NCBI GenBank assembly: GCA_002403415.1
Contig: DHHS01000045.1
Span: forward strand, 553-7,719
DNA length: 7,167 nucleotides
Origin: Sphingomonas sp. UBA4766
Lineage (GTDB): Bacteria; Pseudomonadota; Alphaproteobacteria; Sphingomonadales; Sphingomonadaceae
Direction of reading: 5' to 3'
Shown: piece after piece, positions 1 through 6,363 of the stretch
How the letters are laid out: each line of letters begins with the position of its first letter
Numbering within the stretch: the stretch's first letter is position 1
Notes under the pieces: model-generated
Seen by the model: only the letters and a program-made list of their open reading frames with translations
What the model was told of the DNA's origin: nothing
Databases searched by the model: none
Translations under genes and position numbers: made by a program

Positions 1-696
1 GTGACTTATGGCTTTGCCGCACAAGCCGATGTGCGTGGGGTAGGGGTGACGCCCGTGCTCGGCGGCAATCGGTTTGACGCCGTGGTGCGCGCGCGCGATG
101 GGGCAGTACGCACGATCGCGGGCATCGAGTTGCCAATGCCTGGGCGTCACAATGTCCAGAATGCGCTGGCGGCGATTGGCGTCGCGCTGGAGCTGGGCAT
201 TGATGATGATACGATCCGGGGAGGCTTTGCGACATTTACGGGCGTCAAGCGGCGCTTTACTCGTGTCGGCCAAGTCAGGGGTTCGGCGATCATTGACGAT
301 TATGCGCACCATCCGGTTGAGATTCGCGCCGTGCTGGCGGCGGCGCGCGAGAGCGCTGCCGGCCGGGTGATCGTAGTGGCACAGCCGCATCGTTACTCGC
401 GATTGGGTGCGCTGATGGATGATTTCGCGCAGGCGTTTAATGACGCGGACATCGTGTTCGTGGCCCCCGTTTATGCAGCGGGCGAAGCGCCGGTGGAGGG
501 CGTGTCGAGCGCGGCGCTTGCGACTGCCATCGCCAATCGTGGCCACCGCGCGGTTACGACGATTGCGGATGCGGAGACGTTGGCCCGGCGGCTGGCGGCG
601 CTGATCGAGCCGGGTGATCAGGTGATCTGTCTCGGCGCGGGTGACATCACCAAATGGGCAGCCGGGCTCGCCGATGCGATTGGGACGGCGGCATGA
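1..696 (+). CDS. murC: UDP-N-acetylmuramate--L-alanine ligase, C-terminal half (5' end outside window)
   Basis: MurC is the cytoplasmic ATP-dependent ligase that joins L-alanine to UDP-MurNAc, the first peptide-stem step of peptidoglycan synthesis. The visible 231 residues cover the end of the central Mur-ligase domain and the whole C-terminal domain. Motifs seen, in window residue numbers: GRHNVQNALAAIG (48-60), the end of the central domain; GVKRRFTRVG (81-90); the DDYAHHP signature (99-105); the QPHRYSR motif (128-134); and GAGDI near the end (212-216). MurC proteins are usually about 460-480 residues, so roughly half the gene lies upstream. The GTG at position 1 is read as an internal valine of a 'TYGF' segment typical of the family, not as a start. 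The stop overlaps the murB start by 4 nt (ATGA), as in a tightly packed dcw operon. The family assignment is firm. Confidence 0.96.
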   Translation: MTYGFAAQADVRGVGVTPVLGGNRFDAVVRARDGAVRTIAGIELPMPGRHNVQNALAAIGVALELGIDDDTIRGGFATFTGVKRRFTRVGQVRGSAIIDDYAHHPVEIRAVLAAARESAAGRVIVVAQPHRYSRLGALMDDFAQAFNDADIVFVAPVYAAGEAPVEGVSSAALATAIANRGHRAVTTIADAETLARRLAALIEPGDQVICLGAGDITKWAAGLADAIGTAA

Positions 697-1589
697 GCGG
701 CGTGGCAACCCTGCCCCTGGTGCGCGGGGCATTGACGGCGGATGCGCCGCTGGCGCCGCTGGTGTGGTTCAAATCGGGCGGGGCGGCGCGCTGGCTGTTC
801 GAGCCGGCCGATGTCGAGGATTTGCGCGCGTTTCTGGTCGAACTTGACCCGGCGGTTCCGGTGATGCCGCTCGGGCTTGGTTCCAACCTGATCGTGCGCG
901 ATGGCGGCTGGCCGGGCGTGGTGGTGCGGTTGGGCAAGGCGTTCAGCTTTGCGCGCGCGGATGGCAAAGCGCTGGTGTGCGGTGGCGGCACGTCGGGCAT
1001 TTTGGTGTCCTCTACCGCGCGTGATGCGGGGCTTGCGGGGCTTGAGTTTTTGCGCAGTATTCCCGGCACAGTTGGGGGTTTTGTGCGGATGAATGGCGGC
1101 GCTTATGGCCGCGAGACTGCGGATGTGCTGATGTCGTGCATCGTTGTTCGGCGCGACGGATCGGTTCAGACACTGTCGGCGGACTCATTGAGCTACAGCT
1201 ATCGTCACTCCGCGCTTCCCGACGGGGCTATCGTGGTGGAGGCGATGTTTGCGGGCATCCCGGGTGATCCCGCCGTCATTCAGGCGGAGATGGACCGCAT
1301 CGCCGCCGCGCGCGAGGCCGCGCAGCCGCTTCGCAGCAAAACCGGCGGTTCGACTTTCAAAAATCCGGATGGGCATAAGGCATGGGCATTGATCGACGCG
1401 GCCGGCTGTCGCGGTTTGCGGATGGGCGACGCGCAAGTGAGTGAGAAACACTGTAATTTCCTGCTCAATATGGGGGCTGCGACAAGCGCCGATATCGAGG
1501 CGCTGGGCGAGGAGGTGCGCGCACGGGTGATGGCGCAGTCGGGCGTTGCGCTCGAATGGGAAATTCAGCGGGTGGGGGCGCGCGTATGA
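693..1589 (+). CDS. murB: UDP-N-acetylenolpyruvoylglucosamine reductase
   Basis: MurB is the FAD enzyme that uses NADPH to reduce enolpyruvyl-UDP-GlcNAc to UDP-MurNAc in the cytoplasm. The predicted protein has 298 residues, the size of the short (type II) MurB class and clearly shorter than the 342-residue E. coli enzyme. Visible motifs: PLGLGSNLIVRD (59-70) and GLEFLRSIPGTVGG (116-129) of the FAD-binding domain, MNGGAYG (133-139), Tyr170-Arg171, TGGSTFKNP (217-225) whose Ser220 should be the catalytic proton donor, SEKHCNFLLN (250-259), and Glu290 in LEWEI, which should be the second catalytic residue. These residue roles are inferred by analogy with the E. coli enzyme. The ATG at 693 was chosen over an in-frame ATG at 654 because it makes the ATGA overlap with murC and avoids a 13-residue extension unlike the family. 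A weak GGGA lies 7 nt upstream. Confidence 0.96.
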   Translation: MSGVATLPLVRGALTADAPLAPLVWFKSGGAARWLFEPADVEDLRAFLVELDPAVPVMPLGLGSNLIVRDGGWPGVVVRLGKAFSFARADGKALVCGGGTSGILVSSTARDAGLAGLEFLRSIPGTVGGFVRMNGGAYGRETADVLMSCIVVRRDGSVQTLSADSLSYSYRHSALPDGAIVVEAMFAGIPGDPAVIQAEMDRIAAAREAAQPLRSKTGGSTFKNPDGHKAWALIDAAGCRGLRMGDAQVSEKHCNFLLNMGAATSADIEALGEEVRARVMAQSGVALEWEIQRVGARV

Positions 1590-2518
1590 CGCCGCTGCAT
1601 GTTGTGGTCCTGATGGGCGGGTGGTCGGCCGAACGCGAAGTGTCGCTTGCGTCGGGAGCGGGCGTGGCCGACGCGCTCGAAGGCCTTGGCCACCGCGTGA
1701 CGCGCATCGACATGGGCCGCGATGTCGCGCTGCGCCTGGCCGAAGCAGCGCCCGATATCGTGTTCAACGCGCTCCACGGCACGCCGGGTGAAGATGGCAG
1801 CGTGCAAGGGATGCTCGACTTGATGGGGCTGAAATACACCCATTCGGGTCGCGTTGCCTCGGTCATCGCGATCGACAAGCAACTGACCAAGATGCTGCTG
1901 GTGCCGCACGGTATCCCGATGCCCGGCGGGCGGATCGTGAAGACCGCCGAGCTGTTCGAGCGCGATCCGATGCCGCGTCCCTATGTCGTCAAACCCGTCA
2001 ATGAAGGGTCTTCGGTTGGTGTCGCGATCGTCATGGACGGGGGGAATTACGGCCACCCGATTGGCCGCGACACGCAAGGGCCATGGGCGGAGTTTGACGA
2101 ATTGCTCGCCGAACCGTTTATCCGCGGGCGCGAACTGACCACTGCGGTGCTCGCGGGGCAGGCACTGGGCGTCACCGAGCTGCGGCCCAAGAGCGGCTTT
2201 TACGACTATGACGCGAAATATACCGATGGCATGACCGAGCATCTCTATCCTGCCCCCATCCCCGATGACGTTGCACAGGCGTGCGAACGGATCGCGCTAG
2301 AGGCGCACCGGCTGCTGGGGTGCAAGGGCGCCAGCCGCGCCGATTTCCGATGGGACGACAGCCGGGGGGTCGGGGGGCTGTTTCTGCTCGAAGTGAACAC
2401 GCAGCCGGGGATGACCCCGCTTAGCCTTGTCCCTGAACAGGCGCGCCACCGCGGCATGAGCTATGCTGCGCTGGTGCAGGCAATTATCGATGATGCCATG
2501 CAGGAGGATGCGGCATGA
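1586..2518 (+). CDS. ddl: D-alanine--D-alanine ligase
   Basis: Ddl is an ATP-grasp ligase that makes the D-Ala-D-Ala dipeptide for the end of the peptidoglycan stem. The 310-residue length fits the DdlB type found in dcw clusters. Motifs seen: GGWSAEREVS (11-20, with Glu16 matching E. coli DdlB Glu15), NALHGTPGEDG (61-71), VKPVNEGSSVG (135-145), the omega-loop FYDYDAKY (205-212), RADF (251-254), and LLEVNTQPGMTPLSLVP (267-283) with Mg-binding Glu269 and Asn271. Tyr212 matches DdlB Tyr216, the residue associated with D-Ala rather than D-lactate specificity, so a VanA-like ligase is not indicated. The start at 1586 gives the ATGA overlap with murB and has a G-rich ribosome-binding candidate at 1571-1578. 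An earlier in-frame ATG at 1556 would add ten residues inside murB and is less likely. Confidence 0.97.
   Translation: MTPLHVVVLMGGWSAEREVSLASGAGVADALEGLGHRVTRIDMGRDVALRLAEAAPDIVFNALHGTPGEDGSVQGMLDLMGLKYTHSGRVASVIAIDKQLTKMLLVPHGIPMPGGRIVKTAELFERDPMPRPYVVKPVNEGSSVGVAIVMDGGNYGHPIGRDTQGPWAEFDELLAEPFIRGRELTTAVLAGQALGVTELRPKSGFYDYDAKYTDGMTEHLYPAPIPDDVAQACERIALEAHRLLGCKGASRADFRWDDSRGVGGLFLLEVNTQPGMTPLSLVPEQARHRGMSYAALVQAIIDDAMQEDAA
2502..2507 (+). promoter_or_regulatory. Ribosome binding site of ftsQ
   Basis: A perfect AGGAGG lies 7 nt before the ftsQ ATG and inside the last codons of ddl (Gln306-Glu307-Asp308). It is the best Shine-Dalgarno match in the window. It fixes the ftsQ start at 2515 and suggests that ftsQ can recruit ribosomes on its own as well as through coupling to ddl. 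Confidence 0.8.
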
Positions 2519-3438
2519 GCAAGACCATCCGCCGGGGTGCGCCGCCCGCGCGGCGCCCGGTCCAACCCGGTCGGCGTGTGCCGGCCGTCCGCAAGCAGTC
2601 CATGATCGACCGCGCGCTGTTGATGCTGCCCGTGTCGGAGGCAGCACTGCAACGCATTGCCACCTGGACGATCATGGGCATGATCGTGGCGGGCGGGATT
2701 GGCCTGTCGACGCTGTTCGGGGTGCCGCAAGCAGCCGGCGTCGCGATTGCGGAGGGGATCGGCGCGGCCGGATTTCGGGTTGAGCGGATCGAGGTCACCG
2801 GTGCCCGCCGCCTGAACCCGATGGCGGTGTATGCAAGCGTCACCGATCAGAAATCAAGGGCGATGCCGCTGGTCAGCCTGAACGAAGTGCGTGCCCGGCT
2901 GAAGCGCAACGGCTGGGTGGCCGATGCGCAGGTCTCACGCCGACTGCCCGACAAGCTTGTCATCCATATCGTCGAGCGCAAGCCTGCTGGTGTGTGGCAG
3001 CATGACGGCGAACTCGCGCTGATCGACGCCGATGGGGTCCCGCTCGAACGGGTCAGCGCTGACAGATTGCCGCCGCTGCCGCTGTTGGTGGGCGACGGCG
3101 CGAACAAGCAGATGCGCGCGTTTGACGCATTGATGGCGGCGACGCCCGCGCTGCGCCCGCTGGTGAAGGCAGCGAGCTGGATCGGTGACCGTCGCTGGAA
3201 CCTGCTGTTTGCGACGGGCGAAACGCTGGTGCTGCCCGAGGACAATGCGCAGGCCGCATTGTTGAAGTTCGCGGAACTGGACAGCAATCGCCGCTTGCTC
3301 GGGCAGGGGTTGTTGCGGTTCGACATGCGCGACCCGACCCGGCTTGTGGTCCGGCCGCTGGGGGCGGGCGGCGCGCGCACCATCACGGACACGTCGGCGG
3401 CGTCGATCATCGATCGAGCAAGCAGGAGCGAGGCATAA
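2515..3438 (+). CDS. ftsQ: Cell division protein FtsQ
   Basis: FtsQ is a bitopic inner-membrane divisome protein that links early cytoplasmic components to the FtsB/FtsL and septal synthase complex. The 307 residues show the usual architecture: an Arg/Pro-rich basic cytoplasmic N-terminus of about 45 residues (TIRRGAPPARRPVQPGRR begins at residue 4), a hydrophobic membrane segment at about 50-70 (TIMGMIVAGGIGLSTLFG), a POTRA domain at about 87-155 starting with FRVERIEVTGARRL and ending in LPDKLVIHIVERKPAGVW, and a periplasmic beta domain to about 280. The ERKPAGVWQ and DADGVPL segments are typical of FtsQ/DivIB. The last 25 residues look disordered. The start overlaps the ddl stop (ATGA) behind a strong AGGAGG. 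The stop TAA shares one base with the ftsA start. Sequence is weakly conserved in this family, but order and topology make the call secure. Confidence 0.95.
   Translation: MSKTIRRGAPPARRPVQPGRRVPAVRKQSMIDRALLMLPVSEAALQRIATWTIMGMIVAGGIGLSTLFGVPQAAGVAIAEGIGAAGFRVERIEVTGARRLNPMAVYASVTDQKSRAMPLVSLNEVRARLKRNGWVADAQVSRRLPDKLVIHIVERKPAGVWQHDGELALIDADGVPLERVSADRLPPLPLLVGDGANKQMRAFDALMAATPALRPLVKAASWIGDRRWNLLFATGETLVLPEDNAQAALLKFAELDSNRRLLGQGLLRFDMRDPTRLVVRPLGAGGARTITDTSAASIIDRASRSEA
3424..3428 (+). promoter_or_regulatory. Ribosome binding site of ftsA
   Basis: AGGAG lies 9 nt upstream of the ftsA ATG, within the last codons of ftsQ. It supports the start at 3438, where stop and start share one base (TAATG). 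Confidence 0.7.
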
Positions 3439-4700
3439 TGGCAAAGGTTGCACCCGACGAACTCATTACCGCGCTCGACATTGGATCATCCAAGGTATCG
3501 GCTATGATCGCGCAGCGCGTCGCGGGGGGCGAGCTGATCGTGCTCGGCACCGGCCAGCGTGAAAGCCGGGGGGTCAAGCGTGGCTACATCGCCGATATGG
3601 GCGCGACCGAGGTGGCTGTGCGTGAAGCGGTGGAACAGGCGGAGCGGATTGCCGGCCTCAACATCGAAAATGTGTGGGTGGGATTTTCCGCGGGCGGACT
3701 AGTGTCCGACGTTGCCTCGGTCGAGGTTGATCTGGGCGGCCACCGCGTTGAACAGGCCGATATCGATGCGCTGCTTCAGGGCGCGCGTGAATCGATTGAA
3801 CCGGCGGGTCGGATGGTGCTGCATGCACAACCCACGCTCTACACGCTCGATCGGGTGACGGGTGTGAAAAACCCGCTGGGCCTGCACGCAGATCGGCTGG
3901 GGGTGCATGTGCATGTTGTCGCGGTTGACGGATCGCCGGTGCGTAATCTTGATCTGTGCGTGCGGTCGGCGCATCTGGAGGTGAAATCGATTGTGGCTTC
4001 TCCGCTGGCCACCGGTATGGCCTGTTTGTCGGATGAGGAGCGCGAGCTGGGCGTCGCGCTGGTCGAACTGGGCGCGGGGATAACCAATGTGTCGTTGTTT
4101 GCCGGCGGGATGCTCGTCGGGCTCACATCGATTCCGGTCGGGGCGGCCGACATTACCGATGACATCGCCAGCGCCTTTGGCACCAGGCGTGCGCAAGCTG
4201 AGCGGATGAAATGTTTTCACGGGTCCGCCAATGCGTCGCCGCGCGATAATCATGAAATGATCGACGTCGCGCCGATTTCGGCAGAGGACGATAGCGGCGA
4301 CGGCGTGCGGATAACCCGTGCTCAGCTGATCTCGGTCATTCGCCTGCGGCTTGAGCATTTGATGGCCGAAATTCGTCGTGCGCTTGGCGAACTTGGCTTT
4401 GATGGGCCGGTCGGGCGGCAAGTGGTGCTGACCGGCGGCGGCGCGGAGTTGAACGGGATTGCCGATTATGCGCAGGCCGCGCTTGGCCGGTCGGTGCGCG
4501 TTGGGCGGCCGCGTCGGCTGACCGCTTTGCCAGAGGCGCATTCGGGCCCCGGCTTTGCAACTCTTGCCGGGCTTGCCCATTATGCGGCGTCCAATCCCGT
4601 TGATCTGCGCGCCTTGCCCGCACCGGATCAGGTCGTTCACCGCGCGCGCGGATTGGGCTGGATCACGCGCGTGATCCGGGCGTTTCAGGCAAATTATTAA
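3438..4700 (+). CDS. ftsA: Cell division protein FtsA (actin-like Z-ring membrane anchor)
   Basis: FtsA is an actin-fold ATP-binding protein that tethers FtsZ polymers to the cytoplasmic membrane and recruits later divisome proteins. It has 420 residues, the E. coli length. Motifs seen: phosphate-1 ALDIGSSKV (12-20); the 1C domain at about 85-165 with VLHAQPTLYTLD (127-138) and GVKNPLGLHADRLGVHVHVV (142-161); phosphate-2 VELGAGITNVSLF (209-221); IPVGAADITDDIA (232-244); the adenosine motif VLTGGGAELNGI (330-341); and a C-terminal amphipathic helix, GWITRVIRAFQANY (407-420), that should be the membrane-targeting sequence. In phosphate-2 the family's usual Asp is replaced by Glu210. The gene begins in the ftsQ stop and is followed by the first real gap of the cluster, so its own translation is coupled upstream while ftsZ is set apart. 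Confidence 0.97.
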   Translation: MAKVAPDELITALDIGSSKVSAMIAQRVAGGELIVLGTGQRESRGVKRGYIADMGATEVAVREAVEQAERIAGLNIENVWVGFSAGGLVSDVASVEVDLGGHRVEQADIDALLQGARESIEPAGRMVLHAQPTLYTLDRVTGVKNPLGLHADRLGVHVHVVAVDGSPVRNLDLCVRSAHLEVKSIVASPLATGMACLSDEERELGVALVELGAGITNVSLFAGGMLVGLTSIPVGAADITDDIASAFGTRRAQAERMKCFHGSANASPRDNHEMIDVAPISAEDDSGDGVRITRAQLISVIRLRLEHLMAEIRRALGELGFDGPVGRQVVLTGGGAELNGIADYAQAALGRSVRVGRPRRLTALPEAHSGPGFATLAGLAHYAASNPVDLRALPAPDQVVHRARGLGWITRVIRAFQANY

Positions 4701-4825
4701 AGAAATGAGACAGCGCGGGCGATTTTGTCTAGAGTCACCCCGATGTTCGTGCAAACAAGGTCGTTAAGGAAAACCGGCCCCACGGTCCCGGGCAATGAAA
4801 ATGGGGGCAAAGCGGAGACAGGGCG
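4701..4825 (+). promoter_or_regulatory. ftsA-ftsZ intergenic region, possible ftsZ promoter or leader
   Basis: This 125-nt gap is the only sizeable non-coding space between murC and ftsZ, and it is less GC-rich than the flanking genes. It contains one GANTC site (GAGTC, 4732-4736), the recognition sequence of the alphaproteobacterial cell-cycle methylase CcrM. Two TTAA half-sites (4697-4700, the first within the ftsA stop region, and 4764-4767) do not have the spacing of a full CtrA box. A TTGTCT (4725-4730) resembles a -35 element, but no convincing -10 stands 16-18 nt downstream. A separate ftsZ promoter here is therefore plausible from context (in Caulobacter ftsZ has its own cell-cycle-controlled promoter) but is not shown by the sequence. 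Confidence 0.4.
4814..4817 (+). promoter_or_regulatory. Ribosome binding site of ftsZ
   Basis: GGAG stands 8 nt before the ftsZ ATG in a purine-rich stretch. It supports the start at 4826, which gives the expected FtsZ N-terminus of about 14 residues before the GTPase domain. Confidence 0.65.
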
Positions 4826-6280
4826 ATGAGTATCGAATTTCTTCCATCCGATGTTGATGAACTGACGCCGCGCATTGCGGTGGTGGGCGTTGGCGGCGCG
4901 GGCGGCAACGCGATCAGCAACATGATGCGCGCCGGTGTCCAGGGCGTCGATTTCCTGGTCGCCAATACCGATGCGCAGGCGCTCAAACAATCAAATGCGC
5001 CGCAACGGGTACAGCTGGGCGCGAAGATTACGCAGGGGCTTGGCGCAGGTTCGCGGCCCGAAATCGGCCGCGCGGCGGCAGAGGAAACGATCGAGTCAAT
5101 CACCAAGCTGCTGGAGGGTGCACACATGTGCTTCATCGCGGCGGGCATGGGCGGTGGCACCGGCACCGGTGCTGCACCGGTGATTGCGAAGGCTGCGCGG
5201 GACATGGGTATCCTGACCGTTGGTGTCGTGACCAAGCCCTTTGCCTTTGAGGGCAATCGCCGCGCCAAGAGTGCCGAGGCCGGGATCGAGGAACTTCAGA
5301 AATATGTCGATACGCTGATCGTCATTCCGAACCAGAACCTGTTCCTGATCGCCAATGCCAACACGACCTTCAAAGAAGCATTCGAAATGGCCGACGAAGT
5401 GCTGCAACAAGGGGTGCGCGGGATTACTGACCTGATGGTGATGCCCGGCCTTATCAATCTCGACTTTGCCGATGTCCGCTCAGTCATGCAGGAAATGGGC
5501 AAGGCTATGATGGGCACGGGCGAGGCCGAGGGTGATGACCGGGCAATCGTGGCCGCGCAAAAGGCGATCAACAACCCGTTGCTCGACGGTGTCAGCATGC
5601 AAGGGGCAAAGGGCGTCATCATCTCAATCACTGGCGGCGAGGATATGCGCCTGCTCGAAGTGGATGAGGCGGCAAACCATATCCGCGAACTGGTCGACAC
5701 CGATGCCAATATCATTTGGGGATCGGCATTTAACACAGCGCTTGATGGCAAGATTCGCGTGTCGGTGGTCGCCACCGGGATTGAGGCGGATGCCCCCGCG
5801 GCGGTCGTGCCGGAGGCGCCGCGCAGTTTCAGCTTTTCAACCCCACGCCCGATCATCGAGCCGGTTGCCGCCGCGCCGGTCGGGGCGGTCGACGATGCTG
5901 TGGAGGAGGCGCCTGCCGCCCCCGTTGAAGCCGTTGAAGCACTGCCCCAGGAAGATGTCGGTGCCGATGAGCTGGTGCTGGGCAGCGATGACGTCATGCC
6001 GATGTCGGCGCCGGCTGCACCCGCCGTGTCGTTCGTCGATGATGCGCTTGCCCCCGATCCGGCTCCCGAACCGTCAGTCCGGCGGCGCTGGCTGGCGGCG
6101 GGCGGTGGAGGCGACGCTTCGGCGGAGCCCGGTGTCGATCCGATACCAAAAGCCAAGAGCGGTGGCACCTTGTTTGAGCGGATGTCGAATGTGACGCGTG
6201 GGCCACTGCGCGACGATGACAATGACGGCCGCGATCCGCCGGAAATTCCGCGCTTCCTCAATCGGCAGAATAACCAGTAA
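4826..6280 (+). CDS. ftsZ: Cell division protein FtsZ, long-linker alphaproteobacterial form
   Basis: FtsZ is the tubulin-like GTPase that polymerises into the cytoplasmic Z-ring. The 484 residues are about 100 more than in E. coli. The GTPase core (15-320) shows IAVVGVGGAGGNAI (17-30), NTDAQAL (47-53), the tubulin signature GGGTGTG (109-115), and the T7 synergy loop NLDFADVRSVM (211-221), where Asp213 and Asp216 match the E. coli catalytic Asp209 and Asp212. ATGIEADA (316-323) closes the core. An Ala/Pro/Glu/Asp-rich, presumably disordered linker follows (about 324-469). It is acidic for most of its length and has a basic patch, RRRW (419-422), and a short motif, GTLFERMSNVTRG (447-459). The C-terminal peptide PPEIPRFLNRQNNQ (471-484) matches the conserved tail that binds FtsA and other partners. 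Length and tail fit sphingomonads. The preceding 125-nt gap suggests separate control, and the gene is followed by a hairpin. Confidence 0.98.
   Translation: MSIEFLPSDVDELTPRIAVVGVGGAGGNAISNMMRAGVQGVDFLVANTDAQALKQSNAPQRVQLGAKITQGLGAGSRPEIGRAAAEETIESITKLLEGAHMCFIAAGMGGGTGTGAAPVIAKAARDMGILTVGVVTKPFAFEGNRRAKSAEAGIEELQKYVDTLIVIPNQNLFLIANANTTFKEAFEMADEVLQQGVRGITDLMVMPGLINLDFADVRSVMQEMGKAMMGTGEAEGDDRAIVAAQKAINNPLLDGVSMQGAKGVIISITGGEDMRLLEVDEAANHIRELVDTDANIIWGSAFNTALDGKIRVSVVATGIEADAPAAVVPEAPRSFSFSTPRPIIEPVAAAPVGAVDDAVEEAPAAPVEAVEALPQEDVGADELVLGSDDVMPMSAPAAPAVSFVDDALAPDPAPEPSVRRRWLAAGGGGDASAEPGVDPIPKAKSGGTLFERMSNVTRGPLRDDDNDGRDPPEIPRFLNRQNNQ
5922..5939 (+). repeat. 9-bp perfect tandem duplication in the ftsZ linker
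   Basis: CCGTTGAAG occurs twice in direct succession and gives the V-E-A-V-E-A run in the disordered linker (residues 366-371). Being a multiple of three, the duplication keeps the frame. It looks like a trace of slippage in a segment whose length is free to vary. Confidence 0.7.
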
Positions 6281-6291
6281 GCAATGTGCCA

Positions 6292-6318
6292 CCGGGCTGG
6301 CGTTCGGCGCCGGTCTGG
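6292..6318 (+). terminator. GC-rich hairpin after ftsZ (possible terminator or attenuator, no T-tract)
   Basis: Positions 6292-6302 can pair with 6308-6318 over 11 consecutive positions (eight Watson-Crick pairs, three G-T wobbles), closing a 5-nt TTCGG loop. The innermost four pairs are GGCG with CGCC. The structure starts 11 nt after the ftsZ stop and ends 45 nt before the next start. No run of T follows (the next bases are GGCATTGCG), so it is not a canonical intrinsic terminator. It may act as a weak terminator, an attenuator or an mRNA 3'-end stabiliser, or it may be chance in GC-rich DNA. Confidence 0.35.
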
Positions 6319-6363
6319 GGCATTGCGAGGCAGGTTTAAGGCGCGGTTGGCAACGGGTTGGTC

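Noticed and set aside
1..3. GTG at the window edge as a murC start
   Set aside because: The protein begins mid-domain at a segment that lies well inside MurC, so this is an internal valine codon.
1026..1043. 9-bp tandem repeat GCGGGGCTT in murB
   Set aside because: It encodes AGLAGL, within the conserved Gly-Leu-rich segment before EFLRSIPG of MurB, so protein constraint explains it.
1565..2242. 225-codon open frame on the minus strand opposite ddl
   Set aside because: The composition is that of an antisense shadow, and ddl on the other strand has all its catalytic motifs.
4134..4146. 13-nt identity with 5876-5888 in ftsZ (CCGGTCGGGGCGG)
   Set aside because: Both copies encode Pro-Val-Gly-Ala in unrelated contexts; this is expected by chance in GC-rich coding DNA.
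3699..4754. 351-codon open frame on the minus strand opposite ftsA
   Set aside because: The product is Arg/His/Gln-rich with no family features and lies entirely against a well-conserved FtsA apart from the intergenic edge.
4697..4767. TTAA half-sites in the ftsA-ftsZ gap as a CtrA box
   Set aside because: The two TTAA elements are far apart and neither has a partner at the 7-nt spacing of the consensus.
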